A stretch of DNA of 64,000 nucleotides from Geminocystis herdmanii PCC 6308 (GCF_000332235.1 NZ_CM001775.1:3376804-3440803); one strand, 5' to 3'; counted from the stretch's first letter, positions 1 to 7,812 are shown. A program made the numbers and translations. The notes: a model not told the origin generated them from the sequence alone.

Positions 1-83
1 CTCTTTTGTAACTTAAACACTGCAACCTCTACGATTTTCCAATCGATTTGATTCCAAGCGTTCCATTTATACTTTACGTTCAT
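1..83 (-). CDS. ltrA: Group II intron reverse transcriptase/maturase, N-terminus (partial)
   Basis: An ATG at 83-81 opens a frame that stays open to the window edge (27 full codons). The peptide contains WNAWNQIDWKIVE and AVFKLQKR. This W-x-x-I-x-W-x-x-x-E...VFKLQKR pattern is the N-terminal signature of cyanobacterial group II intron maturases. A purine-rich AAGAAG lies just upstream as a possible ribosome site. The protein would splice its host intron and drive retrohoming. Nothing can be said about whether the full gene is intact. Confidence 0.7.
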   Translation of the reverse strand, partial: MNVKYKWNAWNQIDWKIVEVAVFKLQK

Positions 84-665
84 AACTTCTTAATTACTAC
101 TAAAACTATACATTACATTTCTCAGTGTGTACGTCAGCATATCTTTTACATTACATAAAGGCCATTGGCTTCTTACACAATCTCTCCTCTTTGGGGCTTA
201 CGCTGGTTACTACTCAGAGTTTCGACCTCTCTGAGAGCCGTTCGGAGGTTACTTCGTTCCTGTCTTCCGTATTCGTTGACCTTAGATTCTCTCTATCCAC
301 CGTCCTGTATAGATGTTTCCAGATTAGTAAAATCAGACTACTGGTATGTTAGGAGTTACCTTTTTGGTCTAGCTTGTCAGCCTTTTTAGCTAGTTTGTCC
401 TATCGATGGTTCAAACGAGAGTTCCTTGCGTAATCTTAGTCAACAATGCGTGATGTGTACCACTTGGTAGGCTAGTAGTATGAACACCTTACTTTCCCTG
501 CTTCAGCCTATGAGATTACCAATTTCAAGTGACTGAGGGATATGCTGTCAACCCAACATCTGGGCGGATGGTTTTGCACCATCACGGAAGTACAAGTTGT
601 CAAGGTACATCAGTACTTAAATACTTGTTCGGTTATCACTACTTCGCAGGTTCGGTAATCCGCAC
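1..665 (-). mobile_element. Group II intron, 5' part (partial, runs off the left edge)
   Basis: Read on the minus strand, a GUGCG 5'-splice consensus starts at 665 and about 580 non-coding bases follow before the reading frame of an intron-encoded reverse transcriptase opens at 83. That spacing and order (GUGYG, structured domains I-III, ORF in domain IV) is the usual layout of bacterial group II introns. The GC-richer, ORF-free sequence with many short complementary stretches fits a structured RNA. The exact 5' end was chosen only from the GTGCG match. The 3' half, with domains V and VI, lies outside the window. Confidence 0.7.
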
Positions 666-901
666 TGAGTTTTGTAAAGTTTTGTTACATTTCTCTTGAT
701 TTCCGTCTTATTTATAGTGTTGCCTGAATGTTACCATTCTTTTGTTTTTAACAGTTATTAAGTTATCTAGGTTCTGAGTTTGCCCTTCGAGGATGCCCTG
801 TGATGGGTCTTAATTTCTCTTGAGGTTTTTTGATATACCTTGCTAGGTTTACGTTGGGCTAGAATTGGCTTCTAGGTGTCTCTATGAGACTCAACTTTGA
901 C
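666..901. other. Intergenic exon side of the group II intron
   Basis: No reading frame or known RNA was recognised. On the minus strand this is the sequence just upstream of the proposed intron 5' end, so it would hold the intron-binding 5' exon bases. Base composition is like the intron rather than the AT-rich TA genes to the right, so the intron boundary could lie further right than 665. Confidence 0.3.
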
Positions 902-1159
902 CTAAACGAATCGCACAATTTTTGTAACAACATAAGTTTGATTTTCTTTATCTTCTCGATATAAAATGCGAAAATCTCCTACTCTTAAACGCCATTCCAA
1001 ACGACCCTTTAATGGTTTAATATCAACTAAACTTTTATCTCGCATCAACAATTTTAAATTTTGAATAATTCGTTTTTGTTCATCGAGAGATAATTTTTGC
1101 AAATATTTTTCTGCTTTTTTAAGAATAATTAAATTCCAGTTATTCAATTTCTCCTCCAA
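902..1159 (-). CDS. RelE/ParE-family toxin
   Basis: This 85-residue protein has the compact RelE/ParE layout: an N-terminal helix with KKAEKYLQKL, a middle LKG, then the core WRLRVGDFRILYRED and a C-terminal strand ending VTKIVRF. In this family such proteins are mRNA interferases or gyrase inhibitors neutralised by a partner encoded just upstream. It overlaps the antitoxin by 20 bases. The listed start is TTG at 1159; a second TTG at 1147 (MNNWNL) lies three bases after GGAGGAG and is an equally possible start. Target unknown. Confidence 0.75.
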   Translation of the reverse strand: MEEKLNNWNLIILKKAEKYLQKLSLDEQKRIIQNLKLLMRDKSLVDIKPLKGRLEWRLRVGDFRILYREDKENQTYVVTKIVRFV

Positions 1160-1367
1160 ATAATTCTAATTCAAGACTCTGGAGAGATTTACCTTGATCA
1201 CTACCTTTAAGATAATTTTGCCATTCAGACTCAGATTCGTCTAAATCTTCACTTGTAAAATCATCATCTAAATTATCAAAACGTTTTTTTAACTCTTGAA
1301 AGAGTCGATTTTGGTCAGTAATACTGAGAGTTTGAATTTGATTTAATATTTCATTATAAACAGTCAT
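1140..1367 (-). CDS. Antitoxin partner of the RelE-like toxin
   Basis: A 75-residue acidic protein encoded first in a two-gene unit whose second gene is the RelE-like toxin. The N-terminal part (EILNQIQTLSITDQNRLFQEL) is typical of short cyanobacterial antitoxins beginning with a helical dimerisation or DNA-binding segment, followed by an acidic, probably disordered tail (DLDESESEW). Assignment rests mostly on size, acidity and the overlap with the toxin. Confidence 0.65.
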   Translation of the reverse strand: MTVYNEILNQIQTLSITDQNRLFQELKKRFDNLDDDFTSEDLDESESEWQNYLKGSDQGKSLQSLELELFGGEIE

Positions 1368-1431
1368 ATTTTTTCGATATTATCTACACTAGGTAGCATT
1401 ATAATCAAATATCGCTCTTGATGGGGAGTAG

Positions 1432-1469
1432 GAAGTTCGATCGAGGGCGGCGCTGCGCGATCGAACTTC
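1432..1469. repeat. GC-rich palindromic interspersed repeat, copy 1
   Basis: A 38-base element with perfect 12-base arms, GAAGTTCGATCG and CGATCGAACTTC, around a GC-rich core AGGGCGGCGCTGCG. Related copies are at 2934-2969 and 3994-4030. It lies between two TA operons and would fold as a strong hairpin, so it could work as a terminator or be a REP-like mobile palindrome. Confidence 0.8.
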
Positions 1470-1530
1470 TATCTCAATCCAAAAGATATGTCACAATAAA
1501 ATAAATTATTGACTAACTAGGGATAAAAAT

Positions 1531-1788
1531 ATGAATCAATTAAGTATTTCCGTTGCCGAAGATTTGCAAGATTTTATCAATGAACAAATTGACAGAAAAG
1601 GCTATAATAACATCAGTGAATATGTAAATTATTTAATTCAAAAAGATAGAGAAAAACAAACGGAAAAACATTTAGAAGAACTACTTTTAGAAGGATTAGA
1701 AAATCCAGAATTTATTGAAGTAAATGATCAATGGTTGGAAGAAAAAAGACAGAAATTAATTAACCAAAATAATGGCGAAATTTTATGA
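1531..1788 (+). CDS. ParD-family antitoxin
   Basis: An 85-residue protein with a ribbon-helix-helix start (MNQLSISVAEDLQDFINEQI) and the ParD-typical GYNNISEYVNYLIQKD motif at about residues 24-39. The charged C-terminal half would wrap the toxin. Its stop overlaps the start of the following ParE-like gene by four bases (ATGA), the usual translational coupling. As in the family, it probably also represses its own operon. Confidence 0.85.
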   Translation: MNQLSISVAEDLQDFINEQIDRKGYNNISEYVNYLIQKDREKQTEKHLEELLLEGLENPEFIEVNDQWLEEKRQKLINQNNGEIL

Positions 1789-2099
1789 GTTTATCAATTA
1801 GAATATCTCCTAAAGTAAGTCAATATTTAGATGATTTATTTCAGTATTTGGTAAGAGAAAATAAAAATATCGCTCTGAAGTTTTTTGACTCCTCCAGAGA
1901 AATCATTGCTTTACTTGCACAAATGCCAAATCTTGGTAAATCTTGTCAATTTGCCCATCCAAAATTAAAAGGATTACGTCAATATCGAGTTAAAGATTTT
2001 AACAAATTTTTTATTTTTTATTTCTACACTGATAACTTACTCATTATTGTCAGAGTTATTCAGGGAAATCGTGATATTGAAACTATACTAAATAGATAA
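1785..2099 (+). CDS. ParE-family toxin
   Basis: A 104-residue basic protein matching ParE in size and order: SIRISPKVSQYLDDLFQYL at the N-terminus, a middle helix, then LKGLRQYRVKDFNKFFIFYFY and the final strand LLIIVRVIQGNRDIETIL. ParE proteins poison DNA gyrase; this one's target is not known. It overlaps the ParD-like antitoxin gene by four bases and looks intact. Confidence 0.85.
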   Translation: MSLSIRISPKVSQYLDDLFQYLVRENKNIALKFFDSSREIIALLAQMPNLGKSCQFAHPKLKGLRQYRVKDFNKFFIFYFYTDNLLIIVRVIQGNRDIETILNR

Positions 2100-2172
2100 T
2101 AAAATTATCAACTTGAAAGATATGATTCTATGGTTCTTTTATCAATAAACTAATATTAACGATTAAAATAAC

Positions 2173-2493
2173 ATGATAACTCAAGAAAAAATAATCAATC
2201 AATTACAAGTGTTAGAAACTATCTCTAAACAAGGCGCTTATAGCGATATATTTGCTATATCTCTAAGAAATGTTTTTCTCGAAGAAATTAAAAGTATTGA
2301 GCAAGAAATTCAGGAAATAGAGATTGATTTACGAACTTTTGAACAACAATATAAATTATCATCTGAACAATTTTACCAACAATTTAAAAAAGGTAAATTA
2401 GGAGATGAAATCGACTTTGTTGAATGGAGTGCTTTTTATCAAATGTGGCACTCATTACAAGAGCGTTTAAATTTACTGAAATCTCAACTTTAA
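2173..2493 (+). CDS. TumA-like antitoxin / coiled-coil protein
   Basis: A 106-residue protein, almost entirely helical, with coiled-coil-like heptads (IKSIEQEIQEIEIDLRTFEQQY) and a WSAFYQMW motif near residues 84-91. Small coiled-coil proteins of this kind are encoded directly before TumE/DUF6516 toxins in cyanobacteria, and a TumE-like reading frame follows 15 bases after its stop. The assignment depends on that neighbour; no enzymatic motif is visible. Confidence 0.55.
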   Translation: MITQEKIINQLQVLETISKQGAYSDIFAISLRNVFLEEIKSIEQEIQEIEIDLRTFEQQYKLSSEQFYQQFKKGKLGDEIDFVEWSAFYQMWHSLQERLNLLKSQL

Positions 2494-2508
2494 GATATGA
2501 TCACATGA

Positions 2509-2886
2509 GATTATATTAATGACATTAAACTCAGATTAACAACAAGTAAACTGATTGATAATGTAGAAATAGTCAAAGAGAGAGCGATCGCAGATCAAGG
2601 ATATTTTCGAGCTAAAATAACTTTTAAAAACGGAGATTTTTTAGAAATAGCTGAATTTTTCAAAGTAGAAAACGAACAATGTATTCCTCTAACTTATCGT
2701 TATCAGTGGATGGATAAAAATAAGCAACAGTTAAGAAAACGTTGGGATAATGTAGAGCATTTTCCTAATTTATCTAACTTTCCTCATCATGTTCATATCG
2801 GCAATGAATTGACAGTAAAACCTAGTGAATTGAGAAATATTATTCAAATTATTACTTTAATTGAGGATGAAATTCAAGAAAAATAA
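2509..2886 (+). pseudogene. TumE-like toxin (DUF6516) without a normal start
   Basis: The frame encodes FRAKITFKNGDFLEIAEFF, a YRYQWMD segment, RKRWDNVEHFPNL and FPHHVHIG, which together are the hallmark of TumE-family toxins. The frame opens after a TGA at 2506-2508 and contains no ATG, GTG or TTG near the expected start. An ATG at 2505 is in another frame and stops after four codons (MRLY). One base lost between 2505 and 2521 would explain this, giving MRLY-NDIKLRL as the original beginning. A rare start such as ATT at 2515 is the alternative. Otherwise the body is intact to the stop. Confidence 0.65.
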
Positions 2887-2933
2887 ATTGTCAATAGTTA
2901 TTATTTTATTCCCCCTAAAGAGCTTACTACAAA

Positions 2934-2969
2934 GAGTTCGCTCGAGGGCGGTGCCGCGCGCTCGAACTC
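2934..2969. repeat. GC-rich palindromic interspersed repeat, copy 2
   Basis: GAGTTCG...CGAACTC arms around AGGGCGGTGCCGCG, clearly related to the copies at 1432 and 3994 but with several changes. It is preceded by CCTAAAGAGCTTACTACAAA, a block that also precedes copy 3 (CCTAAAGGGCTTACTACAAA), so the mobile unit is larger than the palindrome. Confidence 0.75.
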
Positions 2970-2988
2970 TACTAAAGTCAAAATTAGT

Positions 2989-3698
2989 TTACCAAATAAT
3001 ACTTAAATCTAAAACAAAATCAGGCAAAATATGTCCTCCTGATATAGTTTTTGGATTATTTAAAACCTCTTTTTCTTGTCCTTGACGATAAATTTCTACT
3101 TGTTTTTTATGAGGATTAATTAACCATCCTAATTTAACTCCATTGTCCATATATTCTGCCATTTTCTCTTGAGTATAGCAATCAGGAATCATTTGTGAGA
3201 AATAAATTATTAGAAAAAATATCGAAGATACGACTAATCTTGCCTTTTGCCTTTTGCCTCTTGCCTTTGATGATAAGATAATTTTCACAACTCATAACTG
3301 ACTGCTATATCTTTTAATGAGTCTGTTTTTGACATTAATTCTAAAACAAAATCAGGAGCAATCGGTGAAAATTTTATCCTTTCTTCTTCTGTTAAATTAT
3401 CCCATCTTTCTTTTTGAATATAAGCGACATCAGGCGATCGATTTCCCCCTTTTGGTAGTTTAAAACAGGTAGAAGAATCAAAGATATATCCTAGTTTTTT
3501 TTGACGATTCCAAATCACAAAATCGGCATTTAATTCAGAATTTTTTTTACCTGTTTCTCCTCCTGTTGGTGGCATAATAATTAATTCTCCTTTTTGATTT
3601 TGTTCCAATTTTAGTTCAGGATTATGACGACAAAGTTGATAAAATTTTTCATCATCAATGGTACAAATTACATCGAAGTTAATAGTATAAGCAGTCAT
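2989..3698 (-). pseudogene. Uma2-family endonuclease, interrupted by a MITE
   Basis: Two minus-strand pieces belong to one Uma2/DUF820 protein of the PD-(D/E)XK nuclease fold. The first (3698 down to 3308) has PPTGGETGKKNSELNADF, SPDVAYIQKERW and PDFVLELMSKTDSLKD. The second (from 3173 down) has TQEKMAEYMDNGVKLGWLI and the closing PDFVLDLSII. Between them lies a 132-base element flanked by TA. Removing the element and one TA gives AAA GAT ACT CAA GAG, that is KD-TQE, restoring the family sequence in frame. The gene is therefore an insertional pseudogene with otherwise little decay, which suggests a recent insertion. Confidence 0.9.
3176..3307. mobile_element. IS630-type MITE inserted in the Uma2 gene
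   Basis: 132 bases bounded by TA duplications (3174-3175 and 3308-3309). The left end TAGCAATCAGGAATCATT and the reverse complement of the right end TAGCAGTCAGTTATGAGT form imperfect terminal inverted repeats of about 26 bases. The left end matches both ends of the complete IS630-family element at 34996-36193. There is no coding capacity. The interior has a CTTGCCTTTTGCC short tandem repeat, also present near the transposase end of that IS. It would move only with transposase supplied in trans. Confidence 0.85.
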
Positions 3699-3741
3699 TA
3701 TTATATTTCTCCTCTCGATCGTAAATAATTAGTATAATAAC

Positions 3742-3954
3742 ACCTCAGTTCGATGTAAGAATATCGGAGAAGGGCAGGTTTTAGGCATCAGGTAGCAGGT
3801 TTGGCGGTTTTTTTTCCGAACATTAAATATTTAATTTCCCGAATTGAACATCATCAAATCAATTTAGATATATTTTTTATAAATTCTTTAACCTAATACC
3901 TGACACCCTTTCCGCAACCTTTACACCACCTAAAATTTTATAGTTCACTCAGGT
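3742..3954. mobile_element. 213-bp MITE-like element with 6-bp target duplication
   Basis: The element starts ACCTCAGTTCGATGTAA and ends, in reverse complement, ACCTGAGTGAACTATAA, an imperfect inverted pair. AATAAC flanks it on both sides (3736-3741 and 3955-3960). No ORF. A truncated relative lies at 9210-9352, sharing the left end and the block CTTTAACCTAATACCT. The other end alone recurs at 10082-10101. It occupies the gap between the Uma2 remnant and mutM. Confidence 0.65.
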
Positions 3955-3993
3955 AATAACACATTCCCATAAGCCCTAAAGGGCTTACTACAA

Positions 3994-4030
3994 AAGGTTC
4001 GATCGAGGGCGGCGCTGCGCGATCGAGCTT
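3994..4030. repeat. GC-rich palindromic interspersed repeat, copy 3
   Basis: AAGGTTCGATCG and CGATCGAGCTT arms around AGGGCGGCGCTGCG. The core is identical to copy 1. It abuts the stop codon of mutM, so it could form the 3' end hairpin of that transcript. Confidence 0.75.
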
Positions 4031-4887
4031 TATTTAACCAATATTTCCTTATTATCACTCATTTGGCATTGAGGACAAAAATGGCTCGATCGACCAGACA
4101 GCTTCATTTTGTCAATTAAAGTACCGCACGATCGACAGGGTTCACCTTTTCTTCCATAAACCCAAGCCATACCGCCATAATTACCATTTACCCCTGTAAT
4201 TTGCAAAAAATCGCTGAAACTTGTACCTCCAGCCTCGATCGAACTTTCTAAAACCTCAATAATTGCCGTTCTTAACGCTGAAATTTGTGAAAACGTTAAA
4301 TCACAAGCCAAGGTCTGAGGATGAATATTAGACTTAAAAAGAGACTCATCTGCATAAATATTTCCTATCCCTGCTACAAGACTTTGATCAAGTAAAACCG
4401 TTTTAATGGGGCGACGACTTTTACTTAATTTCGATCGTAAATAATCCTCTGAAAAATCAGCCGAAAAAGGCTCATAACCTAACTTTTGTAAACCTGTAAT
4501 AATGGCTTCGGGGGCTTCGTCATCAGGGATAAACCACATCTTCCCAAAAGTTCTCGTATCCACAAAACGCAACTCTTGATGATCAGGAAAAAATAGACGA
4601 ATACGAGTATGTTTTTGTAAAGGCGTATCTCTATTTAACCACAACAATTGTCCCGTCATGCGTAAATGTACCCCAAGCCAACCTTGAGACAATTGAGCTA
4701 ATAAATATTTACCCCGTCTATGCCATGTAATAATTTTTCGTGACTTAATTCCTTCCGTGAATGTAATCTCAACATCAGGATAAGCCAAACTGCGAGATAA
4801 TAACACCTCTGCACCAATAATAGTGAGTTCGGAGGTTGCTTTATTTAGCCCCCGACACACTGTTTCTACTTCAGGTAATTCAGGCAT
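4030..4887 (-). CDS. mutM: Formamidopyrimidine-DNA glycosylase
   Basis: This base-excision-repair enzyme removes 8-oxoguanine and other oxidised purines and nicks the abasic site. The catalytic N-terminus MPELPEVETV is present (Pro2 nucleophile after Met removal, Glu3). LLDQSLVAGIGNIYADE is the helix-two-turn-helix DNA-binding segment, and the C-terminus carries the zinc finger VYGRKGEPCRSCG...SHFCPQCQ with four cysteines. Length 285 is normal. It is encoded 33 bases after psaE on the same strand, so the two may be cotranscribed. It looks intact. Confidence 0.97.
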   Translation of the reverse strand: MPELPEVETVCRGLNKATSELTIIGAEVLLSRSLAYPDVEITFTEGIKSRKIITWHRRGKYLLAQLSQGWLGVHLRMTGQLLWLNRDTPLQKHTRIRLFFPDHQELRFVDTRTFGKMWFIPDDEAPEAIITGLQKLGYEPFSADFSEDYLRSKLSKSRRPIKTVLLDQSLVAGIGNIYADESLFKSNIHPQTLACDLTFSQISALRTAIIEVLESSIEAGGTSFSDFLQITGVNGNYGGMAWVYGRKGEPCRSCGTLIDKMKLSGRSSHFCPQCQMSDNKEILVK

Positions 4888-4920
4888 AAATTAAGCCCTA
4901 TGCAATGGATTCAAACTAGC

Positions 4921-5148
4921 TTATTTTTTCGCAGGTGCGGAAACTTCTTCTAGTTCATTTTCGGCAAAATTGTTAGTATTAATGCCACTGGGGCTACCAC
5001 TAAAACCGCTATAGTTAACTTTGTCAAAACGGACAATTACAGGGTAAATGATACCGCTTTTATCAACACTAGCAACAGTTCCTACATCTTTGTACCAGTA
5101 GGATTCTTTGCGTAAAATTCTCACTTTTGAACCACGTTGGATTGCCAT
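4921..5148 (-). CDS. psaE: Photosystem I reaction centre subunit IV
   Basis: PsaE is a small stromal-side SH3-fold subunit of photosystem I that helps dock ferredoxin and supports cyclic electron flow. The 75-residue sequence begins [19 protein letters not shown] and contains [22 protein letters not shown] and [11 protein letters not shown], all standard PsaE features. It is a soluble protein with no membrane segment, as expected. It lies upstream of mutM on the same strand. Confidence 0.97.
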   Translation of the reverse strand: MAIQRGSKVRILRKESYWYKDVGTVASVDKSGIIYPVIVRFDKVNYSGFSGSPSGINTNNFAENELEEVSAPAKK

Positions 5149-5260
5149 AGGTTAATTTAATATTCTTTTGAAAATGACCATTAAATAACAGATTACTACT
5201 TGTTTGGCTTTCTGGCATGAATTTTTGTTTAAGTTTTATTAAGTTTTTCAAGATTAACTT

Positions 5261-5392
5261 CAATACTGCTCGGTTAAGCCCTTCTCCCCCCAACTTTGGT
5301 TTCAAAGTCGGTAGCAAAATTTTTCGCCCTCACCCCCAACCCCTCTCCCACAGGCGAGGGGAGACAACGGCTAAAGCCATTACTACAAACTT
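5261..5392. repeat. Composite of three interspersed repeats
   Basis: No gene is seen between psaE and the next ORF. Three repeat modules stand in series: AATACTGCTCGGTTAAGCC (also at 21467), a C-rich block CCCTCACCCCCAACCCCTCT (also inside the MmeI-like gene at 44881-44917), and GCCATTACTACAAACTT (also at 14631). These modules explain the spurious plus-strand frame across this region. Confidence 0.6.
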
Positions 5393-5458
5393 GAAAATTC
5401 TTTCCGTGTTAGGATAATTTCGCTGTATATTAGGTTTTGGTCATTGATTCAGTTACCC

Positions 5459-7159
5459 ATGAAAAAATATATTCTTTTCTGCTTTATTCTTGGCATCTTT
5501 TTAATATCCGTTGGGGTAGTTTTACAACAAATTAATACTAATTTAGCTAACCTCGTTATCGCTATGGTGGGGGGCGGAATAGCTGTTTTTATCGCAGGGG
5601 GAGTTATATTTCTCTATACCAATAGAGGTTTTTGGGGTAAACGATCGACGGAAGTTACCGTCAACGCTATAATTTCTACCGTTACCTTATTATTCATTCT
5701 GGGTTTAGTGAACTTTTTAGGGTTACGATATTCTCTTAAATTTGACTTAACGGAAAATCAACTTTATACCCTTTCTCCTCAGTCGCAACAGTTAGTTAAG
5801 AATTTAAATCAACCCATGACAGTGTATGTTTTTGATTCTCCTTCCAATGATTTCGATCGAAAACTACTAAAAGATTATGCTAGAAAAAATAACTTATTTC
5901 AATATCAATTTGTCGATCCTCAAGTTAGCATTAACTTAGCCCAAAAATTCAACGTCACCCGTTTAGGAGATGTTTATTTAGAATCAGGAGACAGAAAACA
6001 ATTAGTACAAACCGTATCCCCTCAAAGTCGTCTTTCTGAAGTCAAATTAACTAACGCCATTGCTAAAATTCAACAAACAAGCCAACCCATTATCTACATT
6101 TTACAAGGACACGGTGAACCATCGATCGAAGCAGGACAAAATAGTATCTCCCAAGCCGTCACCACTTTAACCGATAAAGGCTATATTGTTTATCCCCTCA
6201 CCCTTGCCACTTCTCCCTTAATTCCCCCTGATGCTGATGTGTTGATAATTAATAACCCCGAAAAAGAATTATTACAAGGAGAGATCAAAGTTATTGAAAA
6301 ATATCTGGAAGATGGTGGTAATTTATTGGTAATGTATAATGCTCAAACTAACGTTAACCTTGATCCAATTTTGCAACAATGGGGGGTAAAATTTGATGAT
6401 AGATTAGTAGTCGATGCTTCAGGTGCAGGAGAAGTATTTGGCTTAGGTCCTTCTGTCACGATCGTAGTAGAATATGGTAATCATCCTATTACCCAAGACT
6501 TTAATAACGGTATTACCCTTTTTCCTTGGGCTAGAGCTATCATAACCGATTCGAGGGAAAACATCATAACCACTCCTTTACTGATTACTAATAGCCAATC
6601 TTGGGGAGAAAACAACCCCGAAGGAGAAACTGTCGAATTAGATACTACTGTTGACTTGCCCGGTCCTTTAAATATTGGAGTTGCTTTAGCTAAAAAAAAT
6701 CCTCTTAGGGATGCTTCACAACCTCAAGAAGATACTTTAAACAAAGAAAATGATAAATTAGAATTAAATAATGATTTACCATCCTTAGAGCCAAAAAAAG
6801 AGGATCAAGAATCTGATTTACCATCTCCTCCCACTATCAAGACACCCCAAGAGACAACTTTAGATGTAGTTAAACAAGATAAACCATCAGAAACGAGAAT
6901 GGTAGTTATCGGTAACGGCAATTTTGCCACCGATGGTTGGTTTCAACAACAACTCAACGGCGATTTATTTGTTAACACTGTGGCATGGTTAGGTAATCAG
7001 GACGATCGAACTCTATCCATTAGCCCCAAAGAAGCCACTAATCGCAGAATTAACTTGAGTGGTTTTCAAGCTAGTCTCATCACTTGGTTAGCCATTATCA
7101 TTATACCTGCCTTGGGTTTCACAGTTTCGATCGTCACATGGTGGCAACGAAGTCGATAA
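5459..7159 (+). CDS. GldG-family membrane protein (ABC-type auxiliary)
   Basis: A large membrane-anchored protein of the GldG/ABC_transp_aux type, whose relatives work with ABC-2 export systems of unknown substrate. Three N-terminal membrane segments lie at about residues 5-24, 30-50 and 70-88, followed by a long soluble domain with YTLSPQSQQLVKNL and YILQGHGEPS, an acidic low-complexity linker at about residues 420-470 and one C-terminal membrane helix before WWQRSR. The frame extends upstream to a TTG at 5444, but ATG at 5459 (MKKYILFCF) gives a better N-terminal anchor. The usual ABC ATPase and permease are not next to it here. Confidence 0.75.
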   Translation: MKKYILFCFILGIFLISVGVVLQQINTNLANLVIAMVGGGIAVFIAGGVIFLYTNRGFWGKRSTEVTVNAIISTVTLLFILGLVNFLGLRYSLKFDLTENQLYTLSPQSQQLVKNLNQPMTVYVFDSPSNDFDRKLLKDYARKNNLFQYQFVDPQVSINLAQKFNVTRLGDVYLESGDRKQLVQTVSPQSRLSEVKLTNAIAKIQQTSQPIIYILQGHGEPSIEAGQNSISQAVTTLTDKGYIVYPLTLATSPLIPPDADVLIINNPEKELLQGEIKVIEKYLEDGGNLLVMYNAQTNVNLDPILQQWGVKFDDRLVVDASGAGEVFGLGPSVTIVVEYGNHPITQDFNNGITLFPWARAIITDSRENIITTPLLITNSQSWGENNPEGETVELDTTVDLPGPLNIGVALAKKNPLRDASQPQEDTLNKENDKLELNNDLPSLEPKKEDQESDLPSPPTIKTPQETTLDVVKQDKPSETRMVVIGNGNFATDGWFQQQLNGDLFVNTVAWLGNQDDRTLSISPKEATNRRINLSGFQASLITWLAIIIIPALGFTVSIVTWWQRSR

Positions 7160-7162
7160 AAT

Positions 7163-7275
7163 CAATTAAGAATTAAGAATTAAGAAAATATCCCCTTCTT
7201 CTTGTCCACCTGTCCACCTGTCCACCTGTCTTCCTGTCTCCCTGTCCACCTGTCCACCTGTCTCCCTGTCTCGTC
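7163..7275. repeat. Short tandem repeats (AATTAAG and CTGTCCACC types)
   Basis: Three to four copies of a 7-base AATTAAG unit are followed by about eight copies of a 9-10-base CTGTCCACC/CTGTCTCCC unit. The same units reappear at 24711-24735 and 34750-34785. They resemble the short tandemly repeated repetitive sequences of cyanobacteria and fill the gap between convergent genes. Confidence 0.75.
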
Positions 7276-7302
7276 TTCATCAGAAGATTTTTTCCTCAAC
7301 CC

Positions 7303-7575
7303 CTATTTATCGGCAAGGGCACCAAAAAATCCGGGGGCTCTTGCACCAGGTGCTGTACCATCTCTCTGAGAAATAATTACTCCCGTCACTTGATTACTCA
7401 ACACAGCTATTTTTTTATCGGGTTGTTTATCACAGGTTAATTCAATAATTTGGACATCATCGCCTTTGATGGTATCTAAAATACTTTGATAAAGAGCTTT
7501 TGCTTCCGCTTCCTCTTTTTTTTCTACGGAAATAGGCAGAGGAATGTATCTAACTAATAAATCGATCGTAAACAT
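7303..7575 (-). CDS. UPF0367 family protein
   Basis: A 90-residue soluble protein of a cyanobacteria/plastid family without known function. The signature PISVEKKEEAEAKALYQSIL followed by IIELTCDKQPDKKIAVLSNQV is clear. The last 18 residues (GTAPGARAPGFFGALADK) are rich in glycine and alanine and less conserved in the family as remembered. It is transcribed away from psbD, with about 240 bases between them. Confidence 0.8.
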   Translation of the reverse strand: MFTIDLLVRYIPLPISVEKKEEAEAKALYQSILDTIKGDDVQIIELTCDKQPDKKIAVLSNQVTGVIISQRDGTAPGARAPGFFGALADK

Positions 7576-7663
7576 AATTATTTTAGTTTCTAGGTAGGAT
7601 TGCTTTAATTACTATTGTATATTAAACAATTTTAAGATTTTTAAGGTTTTTTTAACAATTTAC

Positions 7664-7701
7664 TTGTCAAACATTGCAATTTTCCCATAAAATGTTACTA
7701 T
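7664..7701 (+). promoter_or_regulatory. Likely psbD promoter
   Basis: TTGTCA (7664) and TAAAAT (7688) are 18 bases apart. An overlapping alternative is TTGCAA (7674) with TACTAT (7696), 16 bases apart. Both resemble sigma-70 elements and would leave a 5' leader of about 105 bases before the psbD ATG. No ribosome site stronger than GGAG at 7800-7803 is seen. Confidence 0.45.
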
Positions 7702-7812
7702 AAGTTAACGTTAAGAAAAGTAAATTTTTCTCAGAATAGTCAAAACTATCAAGACTATTAAAAAATACTTGAATAGCGTTTTTAGTAATCATATTCATTC
7801 GGAGTTCGTTTT

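Noticed and set aside
125-389. Two overlapping plus-strand ORFs of 74-75 codons
   Set aside because: They lie opposite the group II intron RNA, have no family likeness and no ribosome site.
2861-3085. Plus-strand ORF across the TumE end and a palindrome
   Set aside because: It overlaps the real TumE tail in another frame, and its sequence comes from the repeat and the Uma2 gene antisense.
3000-3300. The 99-codon minus-strand ORF beginning in the MITE taken as a separate protein
   Set aside because: Its first half is MITE sequence; the second half is the C-terminus of the interrupted Uma2 gene.
5069-5417. ORFs on both strands upstream of psaE, including one with PHPQPLSHRRGE
   Set aside because: They are translations of interspersed C-rich repeats and the antisense of psaE; no start signals.
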